Part shown: piece by piece, positions 16,901-26,216 of the stretch | Layout of the letters: every line of letters starts with the position of its first letter | Position numbering within the stretch: the stretch's first letter is position 1 | From: an uncultured Clostridia bacterium | GTDB lineage: Bacteria; Bacillota; Clostridia; TANB77; CAG-508 | Direction: 5' to 3' | NCBI GenBank assembly: GCA_947573445.1 | Contig: CANPFR010000007.1 | Location: 1 to 64,000, forward strand | Length of the DNA: 64,000 bases | Translations under genes and position numbers: made by a program | Notes under the pieces: model-generated | Seen by the model: only the letters and a program-made list of their open reading frames with translations | Told to the model about the DNA's origin: nothing | Database searches by the model: none

Positions 16901-19900
16901 TGTGTAAACAATAATTATATACTGCAAAGTATTTCGATTGTGTGACAAATCCATCTTCTACATTAAATGTCGTTTCTGTTTTTGTTAAGCTAAGTTTGTC
17001 ATAATTATTATAGTTGAATGGGAAAGTCAAATTGCCTGTAGCTGTTGTTGCCTTAGCTTTAAATGTATCTAACACTTTTCCATTCTCATCGGTTGTATTT
17101 AACCTTGAATGGGTTGGATAACCATCTCCTGCATCATTTGAAGAATAGGTTATTTCGGTTTGTTTGCCATCAACTGTGGCAAAACCTGTTGTATCTCCAT
17201 TGGCATTAATTGGTGTTTTTCCAGATACCGCTGTTATTTTTTTGGCATTGTTTTCTTTCTCAATTGCCATTGAGTCATTTTCAAATTCTGCTCTTTCACT
17301 CTTTGATTTTGCATCTTTATACGCTTTGGCCTTAGTTGCTATATCTCCTTTATTTTTTTGTACATATACCTCTTTTCTATAGCCTTTTTTTCCTGCTCCT
17401 GTTTTATCATATCCTTCTTTTTCCTCTTTGGAAACCTTATAGGACAAGAATTCTGTTGGCTCATACGTTTGACCATCGTAAACAAATTCTACATCATAGT
17501 CTGCTGTATATCCTTTTTTTCTTTCTTCCTCCGAAAGCTCAGGTACTGATATTCTTGGCACTTGCCATTTACCATCTGATTTGGTAATAATTGGGAACGT
17601 AACAGGGTTATTTTCTTTATCTAAGTAAGCAGTTGCTGGTTCTCTTGAAATTATCTCTCTTTTCTCATTATAAACAACTCTATAAACTGTTACTTCTGCA
17701 TTCTCTTTTAGCAATTCGCCCTCGTCATAAACACCATTTATACTTCCTGCATAGGTGTCTTTTCCTTCTTTATCTTCCAATGCTTCATCTACCCAAACAA
17801 TACCTGCCATTTGGAATGTTAAATCAATTACTTCATCTGATGGTATTGTGTTTGTTATGGTTACTACATCTGTTCCACCATCTGTTAATTCATGTCCTTC
17901 TGTATCTGTCGAATCATTTTCCTTATTTGACCAATTAGTTCCGACACATTCCCATTCCCATTTTTCACCTGGTTTACTTGTTTCTCTTACTGTATAGGTT
18001 GGTGGCTCTGAACCATACCATGTGATGCCATCTATTGTAAATTCCCACTTGTTATCTTCTGATTCTGCTGATAATGTTTTGTTTATTACTGCTGTGGAAT
18101 TTTCACCGCCATATTTTTTACCATCATATTCAAAAGTTCCTTTTATCACTACTTCAACGTCAAATTTTATTTTATTTTCTTCTGCTAATATCTTTAATTG
18201 TTCTGCTGTCATCTTCTCAGATGAGAAGAATTCTTTCTTAACTTTTATTTTTCCTTTGTGTTTTTCCATTGTATTTGTAAATTTAACACTTACATTAGTT
18301 GCTTTTTCAAGATCTTCACTTTCTTTAATTCTAAACTTCACTGACTTTTCTGATTTTTCTATAATCTCATCTGTTCCAGTTATGTCATCTATTCTTACAT
18401 TTTTTACTTCATCATTGTCCTTTTCTGTTACAGTAACAATTGGAGCTGGATCGTCATTTCCCCATACGAATATATGTGGTCCACTTTTCTCACCAGCCTT
18501 AATTGTGACTGGGAAATCCATTATTCCATTAGTCGTATTTTTTACTCCCTCAACATGTACTTGGAAAGTAAATGTTTCATCTGTTACTTGACCGTCTTTT
18601 AATGCTTTTTCAATTATTAGAGAACCTTGTTTCTCTCCTTTAGGATAGTTAAGAACACCCACTGGCAATGTTACTTCTGCTCCTGATGTTTTATCTGCTT
18701 GCAATTGTCCTTCTTGTGGAAGTATTGTAGAATTATATTTTTCACTGTCAGGAGTTGGCTCTTCTATAATTTCATAATGTGGCCCTTCTTTTCCATACCA
18801 TTCAAATGGACCTATCTTTCCACTTGACGCTGTACTTTCTCCTTTATGCACAATAATTTTCTCTTTCTTTGCCTCATATCCATCTACTTGTATTGTAAAT
18901 TCGAATGTCTCATCCTTTTCTGCTTCCCCTCTTATTGTTTTCTTTATTTGAATATATCCTTTATTAGGAGCTGGTTTTAATTTATTCTTTGCTATAACCG
19001 TCCTTATAGTCTGACCAGCTACAAATTGTCCCTTATAATTGTCTGTAATATCTACATATTCCCACTTATTATCTTTTGAAGGCTTAACTTCTTTTACTTC
19101 ATAAGTTGGTGCTTTTTCTCCTTCTTTCCACCTATATGTTCCAACTTTTAACTCATCACCTGCTCTTACTGTTACTATTTTATTAATTTCTCTTCCATCA
19201 TCATACTTGATTTTTACTTCGAAATCAAAATATTGATATTCTCCACATATTTCCTTTACTTCTTCTGCACTAATTTCTTTTCCATTTTCATCTAAAGCTA
19301 TTTTCTTGATGATTAGGTCAGCTTGATTTTTTCCTTTTCCAATCACTGAAACACTTACATTTTCATACCATCTTGCTGCCCAATTAGCTAATACTAATTC
19401 CTGTGATGCCTTAGATATTCCTTGACCTTTTGCAACTAATTTATAATTATATACTGTCTTTTTACTACCATCATTATTCGTTACTTCTTTACTGGTTCTT
19501 TGTACATCCCATTGAAATTGTGTATAGTTACCACCTAATGTTGTATATTCTCCACCCGCAACCAAAAATCTATAATCAATATCTATTTTATTTATTTGTG
19601 TTGCATTCTCAATATAATCCATTTCAATATAAAACGTTTCTTGTGGTGCAGGAAATTTACGTTCTTTATCAGCTGTATTTCCTCTAATAAATCTCCATTT
19701 AGTATCTGGTACAGCTTTACTATCTGCATCTGTATAGATTTTAAAACCATTTATACCTGCTAACTCTACACCATCTGCAATACATTCTTCATATTTTAGA
19801 GACATTGGTCCAACTATATATTTCTTAGTATCTTTATTATAATATACATTAACATTTTCCTTCTCTAAAGAACATAACTCACTTTTATCTCCTTTTAGAT

Positions 19901-20561
19901 TTGGAAACTTTACAGTTACCTCCTCGTTACCAAATTTATGAGTCCAATCTCCATATTTGCTTGTATCATCAACATCTCGAGCTATCTTTCGAACAAATTC
20001 ATCATATTCCTTAGCTACATTGTATAAAGAATTATCTCCACTCACACCTACTCCTTGAGTTGCTGCATACCACGCAGTTTGAATTCTATGATATTCATTT
20101 GGTTTACCATAAGAATTTATACCTTCTTGCATTTCACTTAATATATATCCTTGAATTGGTTTACAAATATTATTTCTTGCTATAGCAGTATAGGCAGGTG
20201 CCATCGTTTGCCAATAAGTACCTTGATAAACAGATGTTGAGCCTGTTTCATTTCGTAATGCTGAATCTAATTGATCTTTTGACAATATAAAATCATTTAC
20301 TTCATGATTCTGGAAACTTTCTACTTTGCTTAATTGATTAATTCTATTATAACCTGGTAAAGGCCCACCATGTTGATTACACAATAAAAACCAATAATTT
20401 GTACTTTCCAAATCTTCTAATACTATTTGTGTTCCATCTGCAATATCATTATAACCAATTTTCTTTTCTGTCAGTTCTACTGCAAAACTCTTTCCACTTG
20501 CCATCAAACTCATCATAATAAACATTGCAATTATAACAATTTTACTTAACTTACTCTTCAT
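13917..20561 (-). CDS. Giant cell-surface protein with CnaB/SdrD_B-type domains and SPPTG-TM tail (2214 aa)
   Basis: Signal peptide at residues 1-27. An N-terminal domain (about 30-420) has a cysteine in W-F-L-L-C-N-Q-H-G-G and a later I-Q-T-A-W-Y-A-A-T-Q-G block, which recalls thioester adhesion domains; this is low-confidence inference. Several Gly/Glu-rich prealbumin-like repeats span about 450-900, SdrD_B-like domains (G-I-V-W-V-D, G-I-V-W-E-D-D) start near 920 and 1545, and the tail is S-P-P-T-G, a membrane helix near 2180-2205 and K-K-K. The start is ATG 20561, not the open GTG at 20573: GGAGGT inside the end of the upstream gene lies 10 bp before this ATG and the genes overlap by 11 bp, so translation is probably coupled. 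It is a homologue of the 2674-aa protein at 26217. Confidence 0.85.
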   Translation of the reverse strand: MKSKLSKIVIIAMFIMMSLMASGKSFAVELTEKKIGYNDIADGTQIVLEDLESTNYWFLLCNQHGGPLPGYNRINQLSKVESFQNHEVNDFILSKDQLDSALRNETGSTSVYQGTYWQTMAPAYTAIARNNICKPIQGYILSEMQEGINSYGKPNEYHRIQTAWYAATQGVGVSGDNSLYNVAKEYDEFVRKIARDVDDTSKYGDWTHKFGNEEVTVKFPNLKGDKSELCSLEKENVNVYYNKDTKKYIVGPMSLKYEECIADGVELAGINGFKIYTDADSKAVPDTKWRFIRGNTADKERKFPAPQETFYIEMDYIENATQINKIDIDYRFLVAGGEYTTLGGNYTQFQWDVQRTSKEVTNNDGSKKTVYNYKLVAKGQGISKASQELVLANWAARWYENVSVSVIGKGKNQADLIIKKIALDENGKEISAEEVKEICGEYQYFDFEVKIKYDDGREINKIVTVRAGDELKVGTYRWKEGEKAPTYEVKEVKPSKDNKWEYVDITDNYKGQFVAGQTIRTVIAKNKLKPAPNKGYIQIKKTIRGEAEKDETFEFTIQVDGYEAKKEKIIVHKGESTASSGKIGPFEWYGKEGPHYEIIEEPTPDSEKYNSTILPQEGQLQADKTSGAEVTLPVGVLNYPKGEKQGSLIIEKALKDGQVTDETFTFQVHVEGVKNTTNGIMDFPVTIKAGEKSGPHIFVWGNDDPAPIVTVTEKDNDEVKNVRIDDITGTDEIIEKSEKSVKFRIKESEDLEKATNVSVKFTNTMEKHKGKIKVKKEFFSSEKMTAEQLKILAEENKIKFDVEVVIKGTFEYDGKKYGGENSTAVINKTLSAESEDNKWEFTIDGITWYGSEPPTYTVRETSKPGEKWEWECVGTNWSNKENDSTDTEGHELTDGGTDVVTITNTIPSDEVIDLTFQMAGIVWVDEALEDKEGKDTYAGSINGVYDEGELLKENAEVTVYRVVYNEKREIISREPATAYLDKENNPVTFPIITKSDGKWQVPRISVPELSEEERKKGYTADYDVEFVYDGQTYEPTEFLSYKVSKEEKEGYDKTGAGKKGYRKEVYVQKNKGDIATKAKAYKDAKSKSERAEFENDSMAIEKENNAKKITAVSGKTPINANGDTTGFATVDGKQTEITYSSNDAGDGYPTHSRLNTTDENGKVLDTFKAKATTATGNLTFPFNYNNYDKLSLTKTETTFNVEDGFVTQSKYFAVYNYCLHINLGLKQREEVDIGLTKNLIDAKVVVNEKMYQYQYSGYYDLTEVKQDSLEKNIVTDIKVKNTERTPFTLGLYRSDYYYRAAMYNGKVENSEENVYGKLQGFYQSHFGGEKGAEETELDIYLTYRLKLMNGSSAYDVKINSIDDYYDSSFELVEGKEEKYLKTQTVAGEQKPVNDWVIVAQPDKNWKWEWKTTEENIVGSDRNADRKNIVYNKMTANTDITLKAGESQEYDVTFKVKKAPDDEFGIEESIILGQKCNVAEIGSYTTFYKDTKTNAGRIDRDSAPGNVNIGALNEKAWYEDDTFAAPRIKLNLIEQTYDRNINGIVWEDDSNDADNGRTENPKYNQQIGNGVKDDGEVNVAGLTTELVQKVTVKNDNNNQYTEYDYIWPSDPLECLNGKTIKDVLGLEAKTKTDEHGNYNFSNVIAGDYVVRFTYGNERVESKASYSTAGFYNGQDFKSSQFKGSLESKENGLRADNYLKFNDYINKDETLNNTAVDSEVRRLEAIGKTREIDNEKSTTMMAVSKGEETEKCYMWADTPKIDMNIEPSINFSKKEGTKGNAEGNKGVESYHVNNINFGIEERPMTQLTLDKQIEEITLTTSDGKDIMYAKYNIEYKDENVDENGNIKAEVTLNAKESFGTDNLQALNRDSATNQGFRYINVDSSILNGTTITVKYKFTVLNTGEVDRTGKLAKMLYFEDTTKFEEACNGLSEALAKFERKEDGKLENTKALGEYLGSIYYYGSQKDVNKDEIVTSRVRQLVDYVDNDIEYNPLLNVSEDMSWSSVTVDELKEHIDKNIINKDKDGNAIEVKDETGATKEVIVDENGISYENNMLLSVDKATDDDEADNTESKINNGGFIVNLQPQNAAKETRTNWQASMYLTVSQLIGADSDDLQIDNITEIIRYNNKVGRRDELTIAGNTMPAKLKADISKNSGEPDLLNHKIIERDTSATEVITLSPPTGSSIMIWRLQVAASIIAGLAVIAGGIVFIKKKILK

Positions 20562-23500
20562 CTGACTTAACACCTCCTTCTTTTCCAGATTTTTGCACCT
20601 TTCTGTAGCTTACAAATCCTGCTGTTCCTCCTATTAGAAGTGCGATTATGATTGCTGATACATAAATCAGTGTTTCACCAGTTTTTACAGTTAAGATAAT
20701 ATCTGCTGTTGAAATATCATCTTCCCCTTGTGCTTTGTTGGCTGGTGTAGAATTTTTATCGGATACACCGTAAACATTGAAATCATCTGCGATTTCGGCT
20801 GTGTTACTTACGTTTCCAGTATTTTCGGTTGTCATTTGTTTGGTTAAAACAAGTTTTACTTCTTGACTTTGACCAGCTACTAATTCTTTATCAGCTAATG
20901 CTTTGGTGTATAAGTTTCCATCTGTTCCTGTGTACCAATCTGGATTCAAGCTTGAGTTGAATGTCATGCCTTGTGGAATATAATCAACAATCTCTGTTGC
21001 AAATCCCTCTAAATCTCCATTGTTGGTAACTGTAATGGCATATTCTACATATACTGTTGTTCCTGCTAAATATTTAGCTGTAATACCATATTGGGCAAGT
21101 TTTACTTTGTTAAATTCTTCAGTCTTTGTTCCTTGTGCATTTTGAACCGTTACTTTTGTAATTGCTTTATCAATTCCTAAACTAAATTGTAGGGATTCAA
21201 TCAATCCAATATCAATATTTGATACATTTGAACCATTGATGCTAATTACATCTGTTACTGCTCCATTTTCTTTCTTACCATTTTGCTCGATTTTAGTCGT
21301 AATCACATCAGAATTGATATTCGTTTCAATTCCTTCTTTACGATACGTTGTTGTTGTATACAATGAAGTATCATATTTGAACAATACTAAGTAAGAACCA
21401 TTTTGTAAACCTGAGAAAGTATATTCACCATTTGAATTTGTCGTTGTTGTTGCTTTGATAACACCTGAATTGCTGTCAACCAACATCGCTGTGATATCTT
21501 TCATTCTTTGTTCATCACTATCTCTCATGCCATTTTTGTTGGCATCTAACCAGGCAACACCTGAAATTTTGTAAGATTTTGTGATATCTGTACCAGTCAC
21601 ATAAGAATTTGTGTTATCATCATCGTTATCTTCATCATCCACATTTCCAGTCTTTTCTGTAGCTTGTATGATGTGTGTTACAGAATTGCTGGTAATAGTT
21701 TCTCCATTACTATCTGTCAAAGTTCCTGTATTTGTTGCTGTTTTTTCCTTTGCTCCATCTAGCTTTGATGCTACTGCTGAAACATTAACATCCATTTTGC
21801 TATTTGCTGGAACAATCAAATTTGTTTTCGCTGTAGCTGTTTCTGACATAACATTTACTGTTTCTTGTCCGTTTGATGTATACGCAATTTTTCTCACAAT
21901 AACACCATCTGGTATAATGTCTGTTAACAAAATATTAACTGCTTCTAAGGCACCTTCATTTGTGATTGTGAATGTATAATCAATAGCATCTCCTTCTTTT
22001 ACATAAGTTGGTGTTGGAGACGTTTGCGTCACTGATAAACTACTTTTTCCTAAGTTGATTGCTATATTTTCTGCATTGTAACTATTGATTTCTTCTTCAT
22101 ATATTTTAGATGAAATATAAACTTCTTTTCCTGTAATTCCAGACTCTAATTCCCCAATTTCAATATGTAGTTCTAGTGTTCTTGAATAGTCAGCTGGTAT
22201 TTTATCAATCTTCCAAGTAACTTGATGTGTGTTTTGGTCATAAGTTGCATTACTTACTTTTTGGAATTTACCTTCAGCATCTTGTTGTTGCATAAATGCT
22301 TCTACAAAAGTAATTTCCTTTGGTAATTGTGTCACAACTGTAACATTTTGTTTTTCGTTTTGTGTTAAGTTTCTGGCCATCATATAAATTGTTAATTTTC
22401 TGCCTTTTTGAATGATTTGGCCTGGATAGTCATAAGCAAAATGTAAAGATTGTGTTAAAGCTAATTCGGATCTTTCAATTGTTATAATATCTGCTTTAGT
22501 CGTCCATCCTTTTTGCAAATCTTTAGCAATCACAGATGCTGTCATTTCAATTTCATTTGAATCATATTGTTCTACATTGTTAGCTGTAACTTTTACTGTA
22601 ATATCAACCGCAGTATCTTTCAATAATTGTGGTATTGTTACTAAAACCTTATCTGTTTCTGAAGTAACCGTTGCAATTTCTCGATTAGCTTCTGCTGAAA
22701 CAAAAGATGTATTAGCAGGTACTGGAATCGTTACTACAATATCTCTTGCAACATCTTTACCTATATTTCTTACCGTTGTTGTAAATTCAATTTCTTCTAA
22801 TGCTTTTACTTCTGTTTTATTGGTTTGGATAGCCAAATCCAATTCTGGTCCAGCTCCTGTTGTCAAACCAACTAAATCTGGTTTCACAGTTTCTTCTATT
22901 GTTGCTGATTCTAGTTGATTTGTATAAGAAACTAAGAATGTTCCATAAATGTCTTCGTTGTGAGACAAATTGGCTGGAATTTCATATTCATAAGTAAATC
23001 TTAATACTTGTTTTGTTTCTAATTTATAGTTATTATCATTTGGAACAATTAAATATGATTTTATTGTTTCCAAACTTTCTGGATTTGTCACCCAACCATT
23101 TGAACTATTGTTCAAATCTTTGGTGGCTGTTCCATTTGCTGAATAATAAATTGTGAATTGTCCTTGATTGTTGCTATTGGCAACAATTGGACTTATCATT
23201 TTTGTATCAACTGTTGTTCCTAATTCTTCATTGGTATCAATTTCTCTTACTCCTTCAAAAGGAACTCTACCTAATATTGCTAAATTAGATAATGCATTTT
23301 CATTATTATTCATCATTGCAATTTCCATCGTTGCGATTTTTGCTTCTGAGTAAATGTCAATATAATCTGTTCGTTTTCCTTGTTTTACAGAAGTTATTTT
23401 AGAGCCTTCCTCTCTGTAATTGTAAATTGTATTGATTGCCATAACACCACTTGGTGCTGCATATTTTATTTTTTGCTCTTTTCTATTTACAATTTTTGCA

Positions 23501-25665
23501 TCCCCTATTGTATATTCTACTGGATTTGCATAATTGGTTGATTCACTGTTATAACCATATGCTTTAACCAAAACTTCTCTTGATGGTGTATACATATCCA
23601 CGTCAATGTCCGCATTTAATATAATGTTCGTACCATTGGTTAAAACACCTGAATTCAAATTAGTTTGCATTCCTGCAACTTCCACTTTGATGACAATTTT
23701 TCCATCTCTTACATAAGATTCTACCTTTGAAATCTCTAGCCCTTCACCATAAAGCATACTGGCATTTGTCACTTTAACACCTGTTACATATTCTGGCATT
23801 TCAATTTCGAAAATTGAGTTTCCATAAATATCGGATGTCTCTTGATCATTATTTAGTTCTAATCTCATTTCAACATTTGTATTAGTCATAACTGTTGACA
23901 AATTATCTTTATCTAAAACTAAGTTAAAGTCTGTTGTTGTGTCTTTTAATTTTGTTACTGAAGTATTACTTCCTAATTCAACCATATCTGATACATATGT
24001 ATATTTTGCTTTTTGGATGGTTGTTGTTGCAATTGAGTCCATGTTCACATAATCAGCTTTTGACATGCTTGCATTTGCCATCATTGCTTTTTTGTTTGAC
24101 AAAATTAAATTTCCTGTGCTAATTGGAGCTGAAGTTTTGATTACAATTTTGGTAACTTTATCTTGAAAATTTACCACATAGTTTCCATTTTCATCTGCCA
24201 CCATTTCTTTGTTAATCGTTGCTAACACATTTCCAGAAACATCTACTATTTGAATGTTTCCTTCTTCCCCTAAAATCTGTCTAAAGTTTTCCTGGCTCAC
24301 AGAAATTTGTTTGTAATACATATCATCTGTTTGTGTTTTGTTTCCTGTTTTATCAACGTAACTATTTTCTACATCTTCAATACTCATTTCTTCAACAATT
24401 TCTGTAAAAGAAACATTGATTGATGTTTTTGAGTTGAGTTCTACTTCTTTTTTTAGATAAGCATGTATTTTAGATATTTCTGGTGTCTGATTTTCAATAT
24501 TGTATGACACAATGCTGCCTGTTTGTCCTGTCAAAACATACTCATCTGTTTTTTCTGCTGATATCACAGTTTCTCCATTGTTTGCTTCTACACCACTAAA
24601 AGTAACAAGTTTTGCTTCTATTTTAGCAGATGTTTTCAACTCTTCTGCTAATGGAACATTTTTGAAAGTATAAGTCAAAACATATTCATCCATTCCAGCT
24701 TTGCTGTAATATCTTTCTTCTTGTTTCTTATTTTCTCCCTCTACTTTCAAATATTCATCTGATGGATTGATATCAACTAATTGTTTCTTATTTTCAAGCC
24801 TGATATTTACAATTCCCTCTTCTTGATGATAATTGTAATTTTCATTTGAAAACGCTACTTCTCCGATCCCTTTTCCATTTGTACCAATTGTTGAATTAGC
24901 AACTACATTTACTTCTACTGGAGCCACCTCATTTATTTTTGGCACTGTAACATTTAATTCTGTAGCTTTTGTAGGCAAAGCATTTTTGTTCTCATTTGAA
25001 CTATCTACTCTTATAATTGTTTGTAAAATGATTCCATCATTACCAAATTGGATATATTTTGAAATTTCTTCTTCTACTTTAACCGCTCTATCATCCTTCC
25101 AAGCTAATGTTAAATCAATTTCTTTTGAAATTTGATTTTCTTTTCCTTTATCATCTACATAAATTCCCGAAAGAACTATTTTTGCTGTATTTCTTAATTT
25201 TGCCTCACGAATATAGTCTTCCATTTGATACTGGATTGGAATCAAAAATTCAAGCTGTTCAGAAGAATGATTAATCTTGTTTAGTTCTAAAACATTATTT
25301 TCTAAGCTTTGCACATTTTCAGATTCTGCTAAGTTGTTATTCTCTTTGATTGCAAAGTTCAATTCTTCATTCTCTGATGCCTTGATTTCTACCTTTCCAT
25401 CTTTTAGGTATCCGTTTTTTTTCACACCCAATTGCATTTTAATCGTGAGATTTTCATTGTTTACATCACTCACGAGAGCATTTGAGGTTTCTTCTCCGCT
25501 CGCTAGATACGCTTCAAATTCAACATTTTCATTTCCTGTATCGGACTTTGCCCCAAACAGAGAAACAAAACCTGTTGTAGCAAATACTTCTGTCATAATC
25601 GCAAAATGCGAGAATGTCAATGTGAAAACTAAAAGCATTGCTAATAATTTTTTTCTGTTTACCAT
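20551..25665 (-). CDS. Giant surface protein with DUF11-type repeats and C-terminal membrane anchor (1704 aa)
   Basis: Signal peptide at residues 1-29. Long beta-rich extracellular region. DUF11-like repeats (N-x-G-x-x-x-A-x-x-I/V-x-V-x-x-x-x-P) are visible near 945, 1220 and 1540. An SdrD_B-like domain (G-V-A-W-L-D-A-N-K-N-G-M-R-D) lies near 1375, and a membrane helix near 1665-1690 precedes a short charged tail. It is first in a two-gene operon with the 2214-aa protein and starts at ATG 25665 behind GGAGGAGG. Its closest visible relative is the joined 1726-aa protein at 34254-39435, aligning along the full length. Probable role: surface display, adhesion or S-layer-like coat (inference). 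No in-frame CGG. Confidence 0.87.
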   Translation of the reverse strand: MVNRKKLLAMLLVFTLTFSHFAIMTEVFATTGFVSLFGAKSDTGNENVEFEAYLASGEETSNALVSDVNNENLTIKMQLGVKKNGYLKDGKVEIKASENEELNFAIKENNNLAESENVQSLENNVLELNKINHSSEQLEFLIPIQYQMEDYIREAKLRNTAKIVLSGIYVDDKGKENQISKEIDLTLAWKDDRAVKVEEEISKYIQFGNDGIILQTIIRVDSSNENKNALPTKATELNVTVPKINEVAPVEVNVVANSTIGTNGKGIGEVAFSNENYNYHQEEGIVNIRLENKKQLVDINPSDEYLKVEGENKKQEERYYSKAGMDEYVLTYTFKNVPLAEELKTSAKIEAKLVTFSGVEANNGETVISAEKTDEYVLTGQTGSIVSYNIENQTPEISKIHAYLKKEVELNSKTSINVSFTEIVEEMSIEDVENSYVDKTGNKTQTDDMYYKQISVSQENFRQILGEEGNIQIVDVSGNVLATINKEMVADENGNYVVNFQDKVTKIVIKTSAPISTGNLILSNKKAMMANASMSKADYVNMDSIATTTIQKAKYTYVSDMVELGSNTSVTKLKDTTTDFNLVLDKDNLSTVMTNTNVEMRLELNNDQETSDIYGNSIFEIEMPEYVTGVKVTNASMLYGEGLEISKVESYVRDGKIVIKVEVAGMQTNLNSGVLTNGTNIILNADIDVDMYTPSREVLVKAYGYNSESTNYANPVEYTIGDAKIVNRKEQKIKYAAPSGVMAINTIYNYREEGSKITSVKQGKRTDYIDIYSEAKIATMEIAMMNNNENALSNLAILGRVPFEGVREIDTNEELGTTVDTKMISPIVANSNNQGQFTIYYSANGTATKDLNNSSNGWVTNPESLETIKSYLIVPNDNNYKLETKQVLRFTYEYEIPANLSHNEDIYGTFLVSYTNQLESATIEETVKPDLVGLTTGAGPELDLAIQTNKTEVKALEEIEFTTTVRNIGKDVARDIVVTIPVPANTSFVSAEANREIATVTSETDKVLVTIPQLLKDTAVDITVKVTANNVEQYDSNEIEMTASVIAKDLQKGWTTKADIITIERSELALTQSLHFAYDYPGQIIQKGRKLTIYMMARNLTQNEKQNVTVVTQLPKEITFVEAFMQQQDAEGKFQKVSNATYDQNTHQVTWKIDKIPADYSRTLELHIEIGELESGITGKEVYISSKIYEEEINSYNAENIAINLGKSSLSVTQTSPTPTYVKEGDAIDYTFTITNEGALEAVNILLTDIIPDGVIVRKIAYTSNGQETVNVMSETATAKTNLIVPANSKMDVNVSAVASKLDGAKEKTATNTGTLTDSNGETITSNSVTHIIQATEKTGNVDDEDNDDDNTNSYVTGTDITKSYKISGVAWLDANKNGMRDSDEQRMKDITAMLVDSNSGVIKATTTTNSNGEYTFSGLQNGSYLVLFKYDTSLYTTTTYRKEGIETNINSDVITTKIEQNGKKENGAVTDVISINGSNVSNIDIGLIESLQFSLGIDKAITKVTVQNAQGTKTEEFNKVKLAQYGITAKYLAGTTVYVEYAITVTNNGDLEGFATEIVDYIPQGMTFNSSLNPDWYTGTDGNLYTKALADKELVAGQSQEVKLVLTKQMTTENTGNVSNTAEIADDFNVYGVSDKNSTPANKAQGEDDISTADIILTVKTGETLIYVSAIIIALLIGGTAGFVSYRKVQKSGKEGGVKSDEE

Positions 25666-25722
25666 AATTTATCCTCCTCCAAAACAAACTTTAACTAAAA
25701 TCATACTATATTATCATATTAT

Positions 25723-25750
25723 ATTTTACTACTTTTTTTTGTGTAGTCAA
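25723..25750 (-). promoter_or_regulatory. Proximal promoter of the 1704/2214-aa operon
   Basis: TTGACT (25750-25745), 16-bp spacer, TAAAAT (25728-25723), about 58 bp upstream of the start codon. A TATAAT slightly further downstream would need a 21-bp spacer and is less likely. Confidence 0.6.
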
Positions 25751-25768
25751 TACTGTTAAAGTATGATT

Positions 25769-25789
25769 AATCCTAAATCTTCTAGGATT
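25769..25789. promoter_or_regulatory. Palindrome AATCCTA-N7-TAGGATT
   Basis: Perfect 7-bp inverted repeat, 18 bp upstream of the proximal -35 and inside the leader of the distal promoter. It could be an operator or a leader hairpin. Confidence 0.4.
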
Positions 25790-25908
25790 CAAAAATCTTT
25801 TATTTACGGAAATAAAGCTTTATTTGAACTCTATTTTTGAAATATAAAATTTTTGTTACATTCTATCTTTTGCACAAATATTGAGTTTTTACATACCCTT
25901 ACTCTTCT

Positions 25909-25937
25909 ATTATACCATATTCTTGTCTCATTCTCAA
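25909..25937 (-). promoter_or_regulatory. Distal promoter of the 1704/2214-aa operon
   Basis: TTGAGA (25937-25932), 17-bp spacer, TATAAT (25914-25909) with the same ATATGG before the -10 as the coiled-coil gene promoters. It would give a leader of about 240 nt. The rest of the 25666-26216 gap is AT-rich, with no ORF or further structure recognised apart from the terminator at 26171. Confidence 0.75.
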
Positions 25938-26170
25938 CCTTTTTTTGACAAATTTTCAAAAAAAATTATTACTTTTGTTCTCTTTTTTCAAGGCATTTGC
26001 AAATTTTATTGTCGTTTTGACAGTTTTTTTGTCAATTTTTGTAAAATAACCACGAAAAATCTGCTCTGAAATGTTTCTTTGATATCGTTTTTAGAAACAC
26101 AATTTCACTTAGGGAAATCTAGGAAATGCATGTTTCTTTCAAGGGCATTTTAGGCAAACAATTTGACAAA

Positions 26171-26210
26171 AATAAGATTGCCAACTTCACACTGAACTGG
26201 CAACCTTATT
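26171..26210. terminator. Terminator of the second surface-protein operon
   Basis: Stem of 13 bp with one wobble (26171-26183 and 26198-26210), 6 bp after the stop codon of the 2674-aa gene. T-rich tracts on both sides would allow bidirectional action. Confidence 0.8.
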
Positions 26211-26216
26211 TTTTTA

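Noticed and set aside
20551-20573. GTG 20573 as start of the 2214-aa protein
   Set aside because: ATG 20561 has correctly spaced GGAGGT; the GTG overlaps that ribosome binding site.
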